Counted from the first letter of the stretch, positions 39,597 to 48,426 are shown. The stretch: DNA of 64,000 nucleotides from Vibrio coralliilyticus ATCC BAA-450 (GCF_000176135.1 NZ_ACZN01000009.1:30873-94872); one strand, 5' to 3'. A program made the numbers and translations. Notes: generated by a model from the sequence alone, not told the origin.

Positions 39597-40373
39597 ATGA
39601 ATTACAACAAAGAATACCATCGCAATGGAATCGTACAGTTTGATGCCGCTAAAGAGTTGATTCGACTTTTACCCACTAAGGTTGGGCGTTTGCTTGATGT
39701 CGGATGTGGCTCAGGTAAAGTCGCTCACTTGATACACGATCACTCATCACCTCAAACCATGGTGGCGATAGATGTGTCGTCGGAAATGCTCGAACAGGCA
39801 CTACACCTTTACCCTGACAGCCCGATTGACTTCGTGCATGCAGACATTGTTGATTATGCCTCTGAGGAAGGGTTTGATGTCATCACATCGAATTCCTCTT
39901 TTCAGTGGTATCAAGACTATGATGCCGCATTGTCGGCAATTAGAACGGCCCTGAAACCAGATGGTATGTTTGTGCTTCAGACTCCTTATAAACAAGACTG
40001 GTGTCCACAGGTCTCAAACCTAATGAGTGAGTTTTTTCGAGACTTTTACCCTCAACTTGGGCGAGACTTTCGCATGGTCTGTATGCACTTAGAGCATGAG
40101 AGGGAATACCGTGAAATGTTTGAGTCGAGAGGTTTTAGTGTGATTTCAATGATGCCAAAAGAGTTTGAATATTCTTTTAGTGGGGAGGAATTCAGACAGT
40201 TCTTCATGTCAGGGGCATATAAAGTGTATACCTCGGAGAAAAGCTACTCTCTACCGATACCGCCAGCGTTTGCTGCTGATCTAGAAAATTTTATCGATAA
40301 GACGGTACGCAGTCAGCAATGTATCGAGGTGAGTATTTCTAGGATATTGGCTTGCTTTGGTCGTGATGACTAG
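39597..40373 (+). CDS. SAM-dependent methyltransferase (class I)
   Basis: A 258-residue Rossmann methyltransferase with motif I LLDVGCGSGKVA (about residues 33-44), acidic IDVSSEML after strand 2, and SNSSFQWYQDYDAAL resembling BioC/Tam-type enzymes. The C-terminal half contains a FMSGAYKVY block. No biotin genes nearby, so BioC itself is unlikely; the substrate is unknown. Confidence 0.82.
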   Translation: MNYNKEYHRNGIVQFDAAKELIRLLPTKVGRLLDVGCGSGKVAHLIHDHSSPQTMVAIDVSSEMLEQALHLYPDSPIDFVHADIVDYASEEGFDVITSNSSFQWYQDYDAALSAIRTALKPDGMFVLQTPYKQDWCPQVSNLMSEFFRDFYPQLGRDFRMVCMHLEHEREYREMFESRGFSVISMMPKEFEYSFSGEEFRQFFMSGAYKVYTSEKSYSLPIPPAFAADLENFIDKTVRSQQCIEVSISRILACFGRDD

Positions 40374-40403
40374 ATCAGATAGCATAGGTAAGTCATGAAC
40401 AAT

Positions 40404-40433
40404 AAAAAGCTCGGACAACAGTCCGAGCTTTTT
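40404..40433 (+). terminator. Bidirectional terminator
   Basis: AAAAAGCTCGGAC / GTCCGAGCTTTTT perfect hairpin between the convergent methyltransferase and VUT genes. Confidence 0.92.
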
Positions 40434-40451
40434 GGTTTTGAAGAAGGCTAA

Positions 40452-41273
40452 TTAAGCATAGTTGGAGTTTTCATCTAACTCAGAAGAGTCATTTTGTTTC
40501 TTTGCTTTTAGAATGTTGTAAGTAAACACTAAAGCATAAAGTACAGGAATTAGTGCCACAGCATAGCCGACTTTAAATAAATAATTATCAGCAATCTTTT
40601 GTAATAGTGTTAATGATGTTGATGAATTAAAGAATAATCCGATCCAAATAACAGTATATAATGCTTGGCCAATAGTACTTGAAATAATAGAACGTGCCCA
40701 AATTGGCGCTTTATGCAACTTCATACTGAGTTTTCTGAAAATAAAGTTGTTAGCTTGGTCAGCAGCAAGAATACACAGGCTATTAATCAGGTATAAATAT
40801 ATAAGTGGCTCGAATACCTCTTTATAAGGAGATTTAATATCAAAGGTAAAAAAGGTAACCGCGATTAATCCAGAGGCGAGTGCACACATTCCTGCGCCAA
40901 AATAGGTTGTCGATTTAGCATACTCGTATCTAAGTGTTGCGTTGATCGTATCGAGGACTAGGAAGGTTAATGGGAATATTAAAATACCAGCAGGCTGCCA
41001 GGTGCCGAATATTTCAACACTATGCGGCGACATAGGAATCGCAACTAAGAGAGAGGCGAGATAAAGCGCGGTAAGGAACCCATACCATTTAATATCAAAT
41101 TTGGTAATAGGATCCATCGCGTGGATCAAATCTCGATGCTCTTTTTTGAAAAATACAACCAGTCCTTTGTTGATAAGCCCTCTAGCTGGTGAGCTTAAAA
41201 CATAGTCATTGTCTTCGTTTGTGTAATATATTAAGCCATTTTCAACCTTCAACAAGTTTAAGCTTCTTGTCAT
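40452..41273 (-). CDS. VUT/YhhQ-like membrane protein (putative queuosine-precursor transporter)
   Basis: A 273-residue polytopic membrane protein. About 60 soluble N-terminal residues, then about six to seven spans. Three segments line up with E. coli YhhQ: the FGTWQPAGILIFPLTFLVLD block with the conserved Asp, IFRKLSMKLHKAPIWARSI followed by STIGQALYT, and NYLFKVGYAVALIPVLY. YhhQ-family proteins import preQ0/preQ1. The N-terminal extension is unusual. The start overlaps the end of the regulator gene by 32 bp, so they are co-translated. AT-rich compared with neighbours, suggesting acquisition. Confidence 0.72.
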   Translation of the reverse strand: MTRSLNLLKVENGLIYYTNEDNDYVLSSPARGLINKGLVVFFKKEHRDLIHAMDPITKFDIKWYGFLTALYLASLLVAIPMSPHSVEIFGTWQPAGILIFPLTFLVLDTINATLRYEYAKSTTYFGAGMCALASGLIAVTFFTFDIKSPYKEVFEPLIYLYLINSLCILAADQANNFIFRKLSMKLHKAPIWARSIISSTIGQALYTVIWIGLFFNSSTSLTLLQKIADNYLFKVGYAVALIPVLYALVFTYNILKAKKQNDSSELDENSNYA

Positions 41274-41793
41274 TGATATGTTCCTTACTTATTTTTGTTA
41301 TAACCTTGCCAATTGGAATATAGTCTTTTTCAGGTTCATGAGGATACCAAGCTAAGTTGATAAAATTGTCAACTCTAAACAGCTCTATAATATCTTCACC
41401 GTTCTGAAATAAATAATTTCCAGCACCAAGCTTCTTAGTGCTGACTATATTTATAGATTCATCATTGTAAATGAGTTTGTGGAACTTGGATATTGGCATA
41501 CCAGTTTCAAAAAAACCAATCTTTTGAAGCTTTGAGTTAACAATTCCTTCGACATCATAATCACGTTCGTAGGTACCAGTGCGCTCAACACCGGTCATCA
41601 GCCATTCGTAGGATACATTAAGTGTCTTCGCTATTTGGGTCATGTTCTTATGTGGGTTTTTAATTTTGTTATTAAGAAGCTTGCTCATATAGCCTCTTTC
41701 AATACCCACTTTCCTAGATAGCTCAGCTGCAGAAACGCCTTTAACAAAAAGAATTTCTTTTAACCGCCCGCCAATAGTGGTGACATCTTTCAA
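41242..41793 (-). CDS. XRE-family repressor with C-terminal domain
   Basis: A 183-residue regulator: N-terminal Cro/C1-type helix-turn-helix (residues about 8-66; GVSAAELSRKVGIERGYMSKLL) and a C-terminal half resembling a degenerate LexA/C1 (S24) fold (GAGNYLFQNGEDI, DYIPIGKVI). No clear Ser-Lys protease dyad. It overlaps the VUT transporter gene, and its promoter region is divergent from a small-RNA candidate, like a phage immunity region. AT-rich. Confidence 0.82.
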   Translation of the reverse strand: MKDVTTIGGRLKEILFVKGVSAAELSRKVGIERGYMSKLLNNKIKNPHKNMTQIAKTLNVSYEWLMTGVERTGTYERDYDVEGIVNSKLQKIGFFETGMPISKFHKLIYNDESINIVSTKKLGAGNYLFQNGEDIIELFRVDNFINLAWYPHEPEKDYIPIGKVITKISKEHINDKKLKLVEG

Positions 41794-41867
41794 TATGCTT
41801 CTCCGAGTCGTTTTTTATGAACTGTTACACAGTATGAGATTATTTTTTGTTGAAAAAAGTTTCACGT

Positions 41868-41897
41868 TTGACAACAAATTGATGCATATATTACACT
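41868..41897 (+). promoter_or_regulatory. Strong sigma-70 promoter for the RNA candidate
   Basis: TTGACA at 41868-41873 and TACACT at 41892-41897 with 18-bp spacing. The -35 lies inside a dyad TGTTG ... CAACA (about 41849-41877) that could be an XRE operator. Confidence 0.65.
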
Positions 41898-41903
41898 TTT
41901 TTC

Positions 41904-42159
41904 CATCGAGAAGCTCAAGTGTCAGTGAGCACTTCTTGTAGGACAATGCTTAGATTGAGATCTAAGCACTCATTTCTCATGGCTAAACTGGTTTTAGGTA
42001 TGGGTTATGTGCTCTGACGATTGTTCGAACTTGCCACTTTAGCCAGGTGGCATTATTGGAATCCGCCTAATGAACACCTTGGTATGGAACCAATGTTAAT
42101 TATCCTTGTTTCAACACTCTTCTTGTTGGACCTCTTCCCTGATTGGGAAGAGGTTTTTT
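41904..42159 (+). ncRNA. Candidate structured small RNA (about 255 nt)
   Basis: Bounded by a consensus-like promoter and a strong terminator. Internal perfect or near-perfect hairpins: TGCTTAGAT / ATCTAAGCA (41947-41968), GCCACT ... AGGTGGC (about 42034-42053) and TTGGT / ACCAA (about 42079-42093). Only tiny frames are present (12 codons at about 41980, 9 codons at about 42071), with no good ribosome sites. CTTCTTGTAGGAC at 41932 recurs with one change at 42119, just before the terminator. I do not recognise it as a known RNA. Confidence 0.5.
42131..42159 (+). terminator. Terminator of the RNA candidate
   Basis: CCTCTTCCC / GGGAAGAGG 9-bp perfect stem, 5-nt loop and T6 tail. Confidence 0.9.
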
Positions 42160-42269
42160 ATTGCTTTACAGAGAAGTTGTCGTAATGGATGGAATAGACA
42201 GGCGAGAGATAAAATTATAGATACAAAAAAGCCAGACCTACTTACGTTAGATCTGGCTTGTATATGATG

Positions 42270-42346
42270 TGGCGCTCCCGACAGGATTCGAACCTGTGAC
42301 CTATCCCTTAGGAGGGGATCGCGCTATCCAGCTGTGCCACGGGAGC
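42270..42346 (-). tRNA. tRNA-Arg (anticodon CCT)
   Basis: A 77-nt cloverleaf: acceptor GCTCCCG pairs with CGGGAGC, encoded CCA, T-loop GGTTCGAATCC, anticodon loop CTCCTAA giving CCT. tRNA-Arg genes are frequent integration sites, but no duplicated 3' end or integrase is seen here. Confidence 0.95.
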
Positions 42347-42398
42347 TTGGGTTCATCATACTGAATTAAAACAGGATGTTAAACCTTAACTCACTGAT

Positions 42399-43532
42399 TT
42401 AAAGCATCTTGTGCATAACATCGCCAATTTGAATGCTGCCTGCAAGCTCAGGCTGATCAACGGTAAGCTCCGCTTCGTTTTCATACACTCGAGACACGGT
42501 GAGAGTAATGTCTGATTCTGTCACCTTATTACGCGGCAAACCACGTTGATCGATAAAGGAACCTGTGTGCCAAAGTTTGAGTTTATCGCCTTGCTGAACG
42601 CCGTGGATACGGCCTAAATCCATGGTAAGGACATTGTTCCACTTTGAAATGATCTCTGGGAGTGTGATCTTACATGACACTTCTGACTCCAGATCTAACA
42701 TGATGTTACGGCTGACACGGAGCATCATGTCACCGTATGTTGACGCCCAGAAGCGGGCACTTTTCGTATCCACTTGGCTGGTTTTGGGGAATGGCCAACG
42801 CGCAACTTCACGATAATTGCGGTTATAAACTTCATTACCTGTTTTTCCATCAAATACGGTCATCTCTAGTGCAAACTGACGGTTGATGATGTCATCTCTT
42901 AACAGCTTCTGTTCAATAGTGGCAGTTAAGTCGGTGATGACGCCACCAATGATATATTGAGCGCCGGTGTCTTGCGCGATCATTTTGAGGCGTTCAGGGT
43001 AACGTTGGCTGATCTCATAGTCTGTGGTGCCAACAGAGACAAAGTTGGCTGATTGCTGGTCAAGTTGGCGATTAATTACCATAGCAAAATCGTCCCCCAC
43101 ACTATAAATCTGGCCCATTACTGCTTGTTGAGGTGACTCTACATCGATATTGCCGACCAAAAACGTTTTCTTGTACTGGCTGACATGGCAACCCGTTGCC
43201 GATGGGTAGATATCAATACGCGCTTTGACAAACATGACGCCACTGCGGACTTTCTGCTCATCGACCAAGATATAGCGAACTTCGGTATTGCTGAATTGGT
43301 ACTCTTTACGCTCACTTTCGAGTAGCGGCCTCAAGTTGGAAATGCTGCCGATATCGGCGCCAGAAAAGCTGACGGCTTTATAAATAGCATCTTCCAATGC
43401 ATGAATACGAGCGACTTCTTCAGAGGAAACCACAGTGGCGGTTCCGGTCACTTCATACCATCCGGCAGACGCTATACTCGCGTACAGCGAGGCGTAAATG
43501 GTTGAAATCAGGACAAGAAGCGATTTTTTCAT
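42399..43532 (-). CDS. flgT: Flagellar assembly protein FlgT (H-ring)
   Basis: A 377-residue periplasmic protein; the start at 43532 (second Met of MNMKKSLL) has GGAAG six bases upstream and gives the usual Vibrio FlgT length. Signal peptide to about residue 22 (SIASA), followed by GWYEVTGTATV, the start typical of the mature protein. FlgT forms the H ring around the basal body and is needed for MotX/MotY T-ring assembly in Vibrio polar motors. Divergent from flgO and flgP. Confidence 0.93.
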   Translation of the reverse strand: MKKSLLVLISTIYASLYASIASAGWYEVTGTATVVSSEEVARIHALEDAIYKAVSFSGADIGSISNLRPLLESERKEYQFSNTEVRYILVDEQKVRSGVMFVKARIDIYPSATGCHVSQYKKTFLVGNIDVESPQQAVMGQIYSVGDDFAMVINRQLDQQSANFVSVGTTDYEISQRYPERLKMIAQDTGAQYIIGGVITDLTATIEQKLLRDDIINRQFALEMTVFDGKTGNEVYNRNYREVARWPFPKTSQVDTKSARFWASTYGDMMLRVSRNIMLDLESEVSCKITLPEIISKWNNVLTMDLGRIHGVQQGDKLKLWHTGSFIDQRGLPRNKVTESDITLTVSRVYENEAELTVDQPELAGSIQIGDVMHKML

Positions 43533-43696
43533 ATTCATCTTCCAAGTTGGTTCATTTTTTGCTTGTTCTATCTTAGCTGATTTAGGCATTGCCGTTCTGA
43601 ATGGTTGCAGATTTAGAAAAGCAAAGACTGTTCCACTTTTTATGAGAGATAGGAAATGGAACCAATCAGTGCCTAATATGTATCGGAGATTAGAGA

Positions 43697-44332
43697 ATGA
43701 AAAGATGGCTAACGCTAGTGCCAGTGGTGTTTCTCACCGCTTGTGCCTATGCCCCAATATACAACGGTAAAGAACCGTACCCAGGCTCCCAGTTTATGCT
43801 GATGGAGAGTCCGCGTCATACTCTTGACTTCTTTATTGAGAGTATGACTGAAGATCTGATGATCTCGAACACCAGTGTGTCTGCGCGGACACCAATTGCC
43901 GTCACCTCTTTTGTTGATCTACAAAATATGGACGCGACGAACTGGTTGGGTAATTCGGTATCAGAAGGGTTCATTCACCAATTCCAACGCCGTGGCTTTA
44001 AAGTGGTTGATTACAAAACGACGGGATCTATCCAAGTGACGCAGCAAGGAGACTTCGCCTTCAGTCGTGACTGGAAAGATTTATCTCAGGAGCAAGATAT
44101 CCAATATGTCCTGACAGGGACCATGCTTCGTCAAGAAGGCGGTGTTTTGGTTAACGCTCGTGTCGTCGGTATGCAGTCACGTGTGGTCGTTGCCACTGCT
44201 CAAGGTTTCTTACCTGCGGATCGAATTGGCCGTGACCTAGACACACTTAACAGTATCCGAACTGAAGATGGCGTTTTGATTCGCTCAGACCCTACAATAA
44301 GACAACCTTACACGGTTATTCTGCGTCCATAG
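43697..44332 (+). CDS. flgO: Flagellar outer-membrane lipoprotein FlgO
   Basis: A 211-residue lipoprotein (lipobox LTAC, Cys16 in MKRWLTLVPVVFLTAC). The FlgO signature is visible in IAVTSFVDLQN, FIHQFQRRGFKVVDYK and IQYVLTGTM. FlgO and FlgP form an outer-membrane disk around the Vibrio flagellum base. Nine bases separate it from flgP. Confidence 0.93.
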   Translation: MKRWLTLVPVVFLTACAYAPIYNGKEPYPGSQFMLMESPRHTLDFFIESMTEDLMISNTSVSARTPIAVTSFVDLQNMDATNWLGNSVSEGFIHQFQRRGFKVVDYKTTGSIQVTQQGDFAFSRDWKDLSQEQDIQYVLTGTMLRQEGGVLVNARVVGMQSRVVVATAQGFLPADRIGRDLDTLNSIRTEDGVLIRSDPTIRQPYTVILRP

Positions 44333-44341
44333 GGAGTTGAG

Positions 44342-44773
44342 ATGAAGAAGTTATTTTTACTGGCGGTTGCGTTGATTATGGTTGGCTGCCAACCTTTGCA
44401 GAATATGCGCCCAGATGATTGGTTAACAGCGGTTGGCTATGCCAATATCAGTGAGCAGAAAGGCCGCACAGATGAAGAGCGTCAGGTGCGAGCGATGCGC
44501 GCCTCTAAGATTGATGCCTATCGAGAACTGGCTGAGCAAGTATATGGTATGCGAGTGAGCGGACGTGCAGATTTACAGGATCAACGTTTAGGGACTGAAC
44601 TAACCTCAGGTGCTGTAGATGGTGTCATTCGTGGTGCTGAAGTGGTGCGCAGTTACAAAGTGGGCGACAGTTACGTTACTGAATTGCGTTTGGACATCAA
44701 GAAGATGAACAAGCTCCGTGATTATGGTGAAGTGCAGGTCGTTCCGGAAAAACGCCAACAAACTCTTTTCTAA
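44342..44773 (+). CDS. flgP: Flagellar outer-membrane lipoprotein FlgP
   Basis: A 143-residue lipoprotein (LIMVGC lipobox, Cys16) of the FlgP/LPP20 type, with RAMRASKIDAYRELAEQVYG and a C-terminal YVTELRLDIK region. Required for stable flagellar attachment and motility in V. cholerae. In operon with flgO. Confidence 0.93.
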   Translation: MKKLFLLAVALIMVGCQPLQNMRPDDWLTAVGYANISEQKGRTDEERQVRAMRASKIDAYRELAEQVYGMRVSGRADLQDQRLGTELTSGAVDGVIRGAEVVRSYKVGDSYVTELRLDIKKMNKLRDYGEVQVVPEKRQQTLF

Positions 44774-44795
44774 ATTTCTCTCTAAATCTTCGATC

Positions 44796-44825
44796 AAAAA
44801 AAGCGGCAATCATTGCCGCTTTTTT
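44796..44825 (+). terminator. Bidirectional terminator between flgP and flgN
   Basis: AAAAAAAGCGGCAAT / ATTGCCGCTTTTTT hairpin between convergent genes. Confidence 0.92.
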
Positions 44826-44838
44826 GTTTTCAGGTTGG

Positions 44839-45264
44839 TTAGGCTTTGATATTAGTGCCTAAGGTAGTGACATTCTTGGTTTGACCCTCTGCTGTGTATG
44901 TCATACCCAGTTTGCCCTGAGTTTGTTGCATTAGGTTATTCAGCTTATTGAAGCTTAATTGTGCGCGTTGCAAAGCTTCACCGTTTACTGCATTCGCTTG
45001 TTGGCAATCATGGACGATAGAACGAATTTGATCGACTAGAGGGCTCAACTCTGGATCATTGGTCAAAGTCGCCACATCGGGATGCTGGCTAATACGTTGG
45101 TCAGTCTGTTGAAGCTGGTTAATTAAAGTGAGTTTTTCTTTGGCAAGCTGTTCGATTTCTTTAGCGACCCTGCTAGCGATCGCAGCTTTCTCTTTCTCTA
45201 ACAGCAATGAAAGATCTGTTGCGCTTTTGAGTTGGAACTCAACTAAACTGCTTAGGGCTGCCAT
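44839..45264 (-). CDS. flgN: Flagellar export chaperone FlgN
   Basis: A 141-residue, mostly helical acidic/Gln-rich protein with FlgN features (two long helices, ending TLGTNIKA). It is the chaperone for hook-filament junction proteins FlgK and FlgL. 12 bp downstream of flgM, the usual flgA-flgM-flgN order. Confidence 0.88.
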   Translation of the reverse strand: MAALSSLVEFQLKSATDLSLLLEKEKAAIASRVAKEIEQLAKEKLTLINQLQQTDQRISQHPDVATLTNDPELSPLVDQIRSIVHDCQQANAVNGEALQRAQLSFNKLNNLMQQTQGKLGMTYTAEGQTKNVTTLGTNIKA

Positions 45265-45276
45265 GACAGAAACTCG

Positions 45277-45591
45277 TTACTCGAAACCACCAAGTTCTTT
45301 CTCGAACTTGATCATATTATCAGCCAGCTTTTGCGGGTCAACGCTGTAAGAGCCATTTGCAATAGCTTCTTTGATAGCGGCAACTTTTGCTTGGTCAAAG
45401 CTTGGCTGGCTAGCAAGTTGGGTATGCATTTCACCGACTGCCTTACCTTGTTTACTTAAGGATACAGAGTCTTGTGCAACTTCTGACTTCTTTGCTGAAT
45501 CAGTTGCAGAAGGGCTATTTTCATTACGCGCTGTGCTTCTTGTCGACGTTGTTACCGTCTGCCCAGAGCGTATGTTATCAATGCCTGCCAT
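45277..45591 (-). CDS. flgM: Anti-sigma-28 factor FlgM
   Basis: A 104-residue protein: disordered Ser/Thr-rich N-terminus, then FlgM signature (VAAIKEAIANGSYSVDPQKLADNMI) in the C-terminal half. FlgM binds FliA until it is exported through the hook-basal body, coupling late-gene expression to assembly. It has its own sigma-28-type promoter (45630-45656) in the 82-bp gap after flgA. Confidence 0.94.
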   Translation of the reverse strand: MAGIDNIRSGQTVTTSTRSTARNENSPSATDSAKKSEVAQDSVSLSKQGKAVGEMHTQLASQPSFDQAKVAAIKEAIANGSYSVDPQKLADNMIKFEKELGGFE

Positions 45592-45629
45592 ATGTGTGAG
45601 CCTTTCGTGTTTAGAATCTTATGTTGTCA

Positions 45630-45656
45630 ATATCGACTAGAGTAGGGATTACTTTA
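45630..45656 (-). promoter_or_regulatory. Sigma-28 (FliA) type promoter of flgM
   Basis: On the minus strand: TAAA, 15 bp, GTCGATAT, versus consensus TAAA-N15-GCCGATAA. It lies about 40 bp before the flgM start. Confidence 0.7.
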
Positions 45657-45673
45657 GGCTTTTTTTAAATTGA

Positions 45674-46420
45674 TCAGAAAATAACCGTCACTTCCGAGAT
45701 CCCTGTGACTCTCCCTTCAATTATACGGTTGGATTTTGTATTTTTCACTCTTATCTGTTCACCATGTGACCCATCTGTGAGGGCTGTGCCCTTAGTTGTG
45801 ATGGTCATACCAGACTTTACGGCTTTGATTGTGACCGTTTCATTGCGGCAAACTACGCATATATCATTGCTTTCAATAACTTCGCCAGCACGCAGGTTTT
45901 TCTTTGTTTTTGCGCCAATTACGGCATCAATGTTGGAAAAGCCTTGCCGCCTGAAGCGTTGCAAGTCTACCATATTAATAGTGACATCTTGTCGTGAGAT
46001 AATCTGGCCTCGGCTAAGCGGCCCAACGAGCGTAACTTGAGGGCCAGAGCGCGTCAGTCTGACAGGAACATATAATTTCCAGTTATCTTCGCTACACTCT
46101 ACTAACACAGTGATGTTACTGGCGTTGGGGTTGGTAGAGGAGGAAGAGGCGTCTAAATTGCTTGGGCAATCGGTGGCAAAGACACGGCTATCAATATTTG
46201 CCGCTCTTGCCTCTAACGTACCGCCTGTAGGCCATTCGATGGTCGATAAGACGTACTCTTCTGCTGCTTGTTGAATACTGATAATTTGCTCAGGCGTGGC
46301 TGATGTTGCTGAAAAACTAAAGAAAAAGCATAAAAAGACGATAGACTTATAAAAGTTTTTATAGAAAGCTCTACAATTAGTTATGGAAAATGAGCATAAG
46401 TGTGATTTTGAGTATGTCAT
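45674..46420 (-). CDS. flgA: Flagellar P-ring assembly chaperone FlgA
   Basis: A 248-residue periplasmic protein with a long n-region and signal peptide (hydrophobic core IVFLCFFFSFSATSA about 28-42), then a SAF-like domain (GPLSRGQIISRQDVTI, NLRAGEVI) and a C-terminal GTALTDGSHGEQIRVKN region. FlgA assists P-ring formation by FlgI. No alternative internal Met near the N-terminus. Divergent from cheV. Confidence 0.92.
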   Translation of the reverse strand: MTYSKSHLCSFSITNCRAFYKNFYKSIVFLCFFFSFSATSATPEQIISIQQAAEEYVLSTIEWPTGGTLEARAANIDSRVFATDCPSNLDASSSSTNPNASNITVLVECSEDNWKLYVPVRLTRSGPQVTLVGPLSRGQIISRQDVTINMVDLQRFRRQGFSNIDAVIGAKTKKNLRAGEVIESNDICVVCRNETVTIKAVKSGMTITTKGTALTDGSHGEQIRVKNTKSNRIIEGRVTGISEVTVIF

Positions 46421-46501
46421 TCTATTTCTCTAATAGTTTTACATGGCCGTTAGTAGACTACCATTTTTTTTAGCATGAAAGTTTGAGATGGAGATGAGCT
46501 T

Positions 46502-47428
46502 ATGTCGGGTATTCTTGATTCGGTGAATCAGCGTACGCAACTCGTCGGTCAAAACCGATTGGAACTCCTAACGTTTCGTCTGATGGGGCGACAACGTTAT
46601 GGAATTAACGTATTTAAAGTAAAAGAGGTACTTCAGTGCCCTAAGCTTACTTCAATGCCAAACTTGCACCACCTAGTCAAAGGGGTGGCTCATATCCGTG
46701 GCCACACTGTTTCAGTTATTGATTTAAGTTTAGCTGTTGGCGGCCGTCCGACTACTGACGTTGAAAAAGCTTTTGTTGTGATCGCTGAATTTAACCGTAC
46801 GATTCAGGCTTTCCTTGTAACGTCCGTAGAGCGTATCATCAACATGCATTGGGAAGCGATCCTGCCACCACCTGAAGGTGCTGGTAAATCCAACTATTTG
46901 ACTGCTGTCACCAACATTGATAATGAGCTCGTCGAAATTCTTGATGTAGAAAAGATCCTTGCAGAAATCGCGCCAGTGGATGAAACAATGGACGCTTCAA
47001 TCGGTGAGGAGATAGCCCAGGTTGAATCAGAGAAAGAGATAGTTCGCCGTATTTTGATAGCTGACGATTCAACGGTAGCGCGTAAGCAGGTTGAACGTGC
47101 AATTACATCACTGGGTTTTGAAGCGATTGCTGTTATTGATGGTAAGCAAGCTTATGAGAAGCTGGTAGAAATGGCAGCAGAAGGTAGTATCTATGACCAG
47201 ATTTCTTTGGTTATCTCAGATATCGAGATGCCTGAAATGGATGGCTATACCTTAACAGCAGAAATAAGGCGTAACCCTGATCTTAAAGATCTTTATGTTA
47301 TTCTCCATTCATCACTCAGTGGTGTATTTAACCAAGCGATGGTCGAACGTGTGGGAGCCAACTCCTTTATTGCGAAATTCAACCCTGATGAACTTGGTAA
47401 TGCAGTGAAGACTGCGCTTACTGAATAA
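46502..47428 (+). CDS. cheV: Chemotaxis coupling protein CheV
   Basis: A 308-residue protein: CheW domain (about 15-165), linker, and receiver domain (about 180-308) with phosphorylatable Asp in VISDIEMPEMDGY. CheV couples receptors to CheA and can act as a phosphate sink. GGAGATGAGC ribosome region. 10 bp before cheR. Confidence 0.94.
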   Translation: MSGILDSVNQRTQLVGQNRLELLTFRLMGRQRYGINVFKVKEVLQCPKLTSMPNLHHLVKGVAHIRGHTVSVIDLSLAVGGRPTTDVEKAFVVIAEFNRTIQAFLVTSVERIINMHWEAILPPPEGAGKSNYLTAVTNIDNELVEILDVEKILAEIAPVDETMDASIGEEIAQVESEKEIVRRILIADDSTVARKQVERAITSLGFEAIAVIDGKQAYEKLVEMAAEGSIYDQISLVISDIEMPEMDGYTLTAEIRRNPDLKDLYVILHSSLSGVFNQAMVERVGANSFIAKFNPDELGNAVKTALTE

Positions 47429-47438
47429 AGAGAAGTAA

Positions 47439-48266
47439 ATGACAGCGATAACTATAAGCGATCAAGAGTATCGTGATTTCAGCCGTTTCTTAGAATCTCA
47501 ATGTGGCATCGTACTAGGTGACAGTAAACAGTACTTAGTGAGGAGCCGGTTAAGCCCTCTTGTGACAAAGTTTAAGCTCAGCTCTTTGTCCGATCTGCTA
47601 CGAGATGTTGTCACTGGCCGTAACCGAGAGTTACGTGTTGCCGCTGTTGATGCTATGACAACCAACGAAACACTGTGGTTTCGTGATACTTACCCGTTTG
47701 AAGTCCTTGCTAATAAATTATTGCCGGAAGCGGCGGCAAACAAACGACCAATAAAAATTTGGTCAGCGGCAAGTTCTTCTGGTCAGGAGCCGTATTCTAT
47801 GGCAATGACCATTCTCGAAACCCAACAGCGTAAACCAGGAATGTTGCCGAGCGTATCTGTAACGGCAACGGATATTTCCGCAAGTATGTTGGATATGTGC
47901 CGTGCAGGTGTTTACGATAATCTTGCCTTAGGGCGTGGTTTGTCTCCTGAACGTCGTCGCAATTTCTTTGAAGATGCTGGCGATGGCCGGATGAAAGTTA
48001 AAGACAATGTTAAGCGTCTAGTTAATTTCCGCCCTCAAAATCTAATGGACAGCTACGCTTTGCTCGGCAAGTTTGACATCATTTTCTGTCGTAACGTATT
48101 GATTTATTTCTCTCCGGACATGAAATCACAGGTTTTAAATCAGATGGCTAACAGTTTAAACCCTGGTGGATACCTACTACTTGGGGCGTCTGAGTCTTTA
48201 ACTGGGCTAACTGACCGTTTCGAGATGGTCCGATGTAACCCAGGTATTATTTATAAACTTAAATAA
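47439..48266 (+). CDS. cheR: Chemotaxis protein methyltransferase CheR
   Basis: A 275-residue enzyme methylating glutamates of chemoreceptors. An N-terminal helical domain (about 1-75), the SAM-binding core WSAASSSGQEPYSMAM (about 105-120), TDISASMLD, and FDIIFCRNVLIYF, with C-terminal YLLLGASESL. In operon with cheV. Confidence 0.95.
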   Translation: MTAITISDQEYRDFSRFLESQCGIVLGDSKQYLVRSRLSPLVTKFKLSSLSDLLRDVVTGRNRELRVAAVDAMTTNETLWFRDTYPFEVLANKLLPEAAANKRPIKIWSAASSSGQEPYSMAMTILETQQRKPGMLPSVSVTATDISASMLDMCRAGVYDNLALGRGLSPERRRNFFEDAGDGRMKVKDNVKRLVNFRPQNLMDSYALLGKFDIIFCRNVLIYFSPDMKSQVLNQMANSLNPGGYLLLGASESLTGLTDRFEMVRCNPGIIYKLK

Positions 48267-48284
48267 GCCGAATCCATTTAACTC

Positions 48285-48310
48285 AAGCCCAGCTACTCGC
48301 TGGGCTTTTT
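48285..48310 (+). terminator. Terminator of cheVR
   Basis: AAGCCCAGC / GCTGGGCTT stem with T5 tail, 20 bp after cheR. Confidence 0.88.
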
Positions 48311-48426
48311 CGTATTTGGATTATTTCTCTATACTTACAATGACATTCCATTGCTCCACAATTTCACATTTTGGCGTGGTAATTGCTGATGAGCTTATAA
48401 CAAAGAAATTACGATTCAATTAAAGT

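Noticed and set aside
39597..40373. Methyltransferase as BioC of biotin synthesis
   Set aside because: The motif I fits many class I enzymes and there are no bio genes nearby.
42270..42346. tRNA-Arg(CCT) as the attachment site of an integrated island
   Set aside because: No integrase and no second copy of the tRNA 3' end in the window, so integration cannot be supported.
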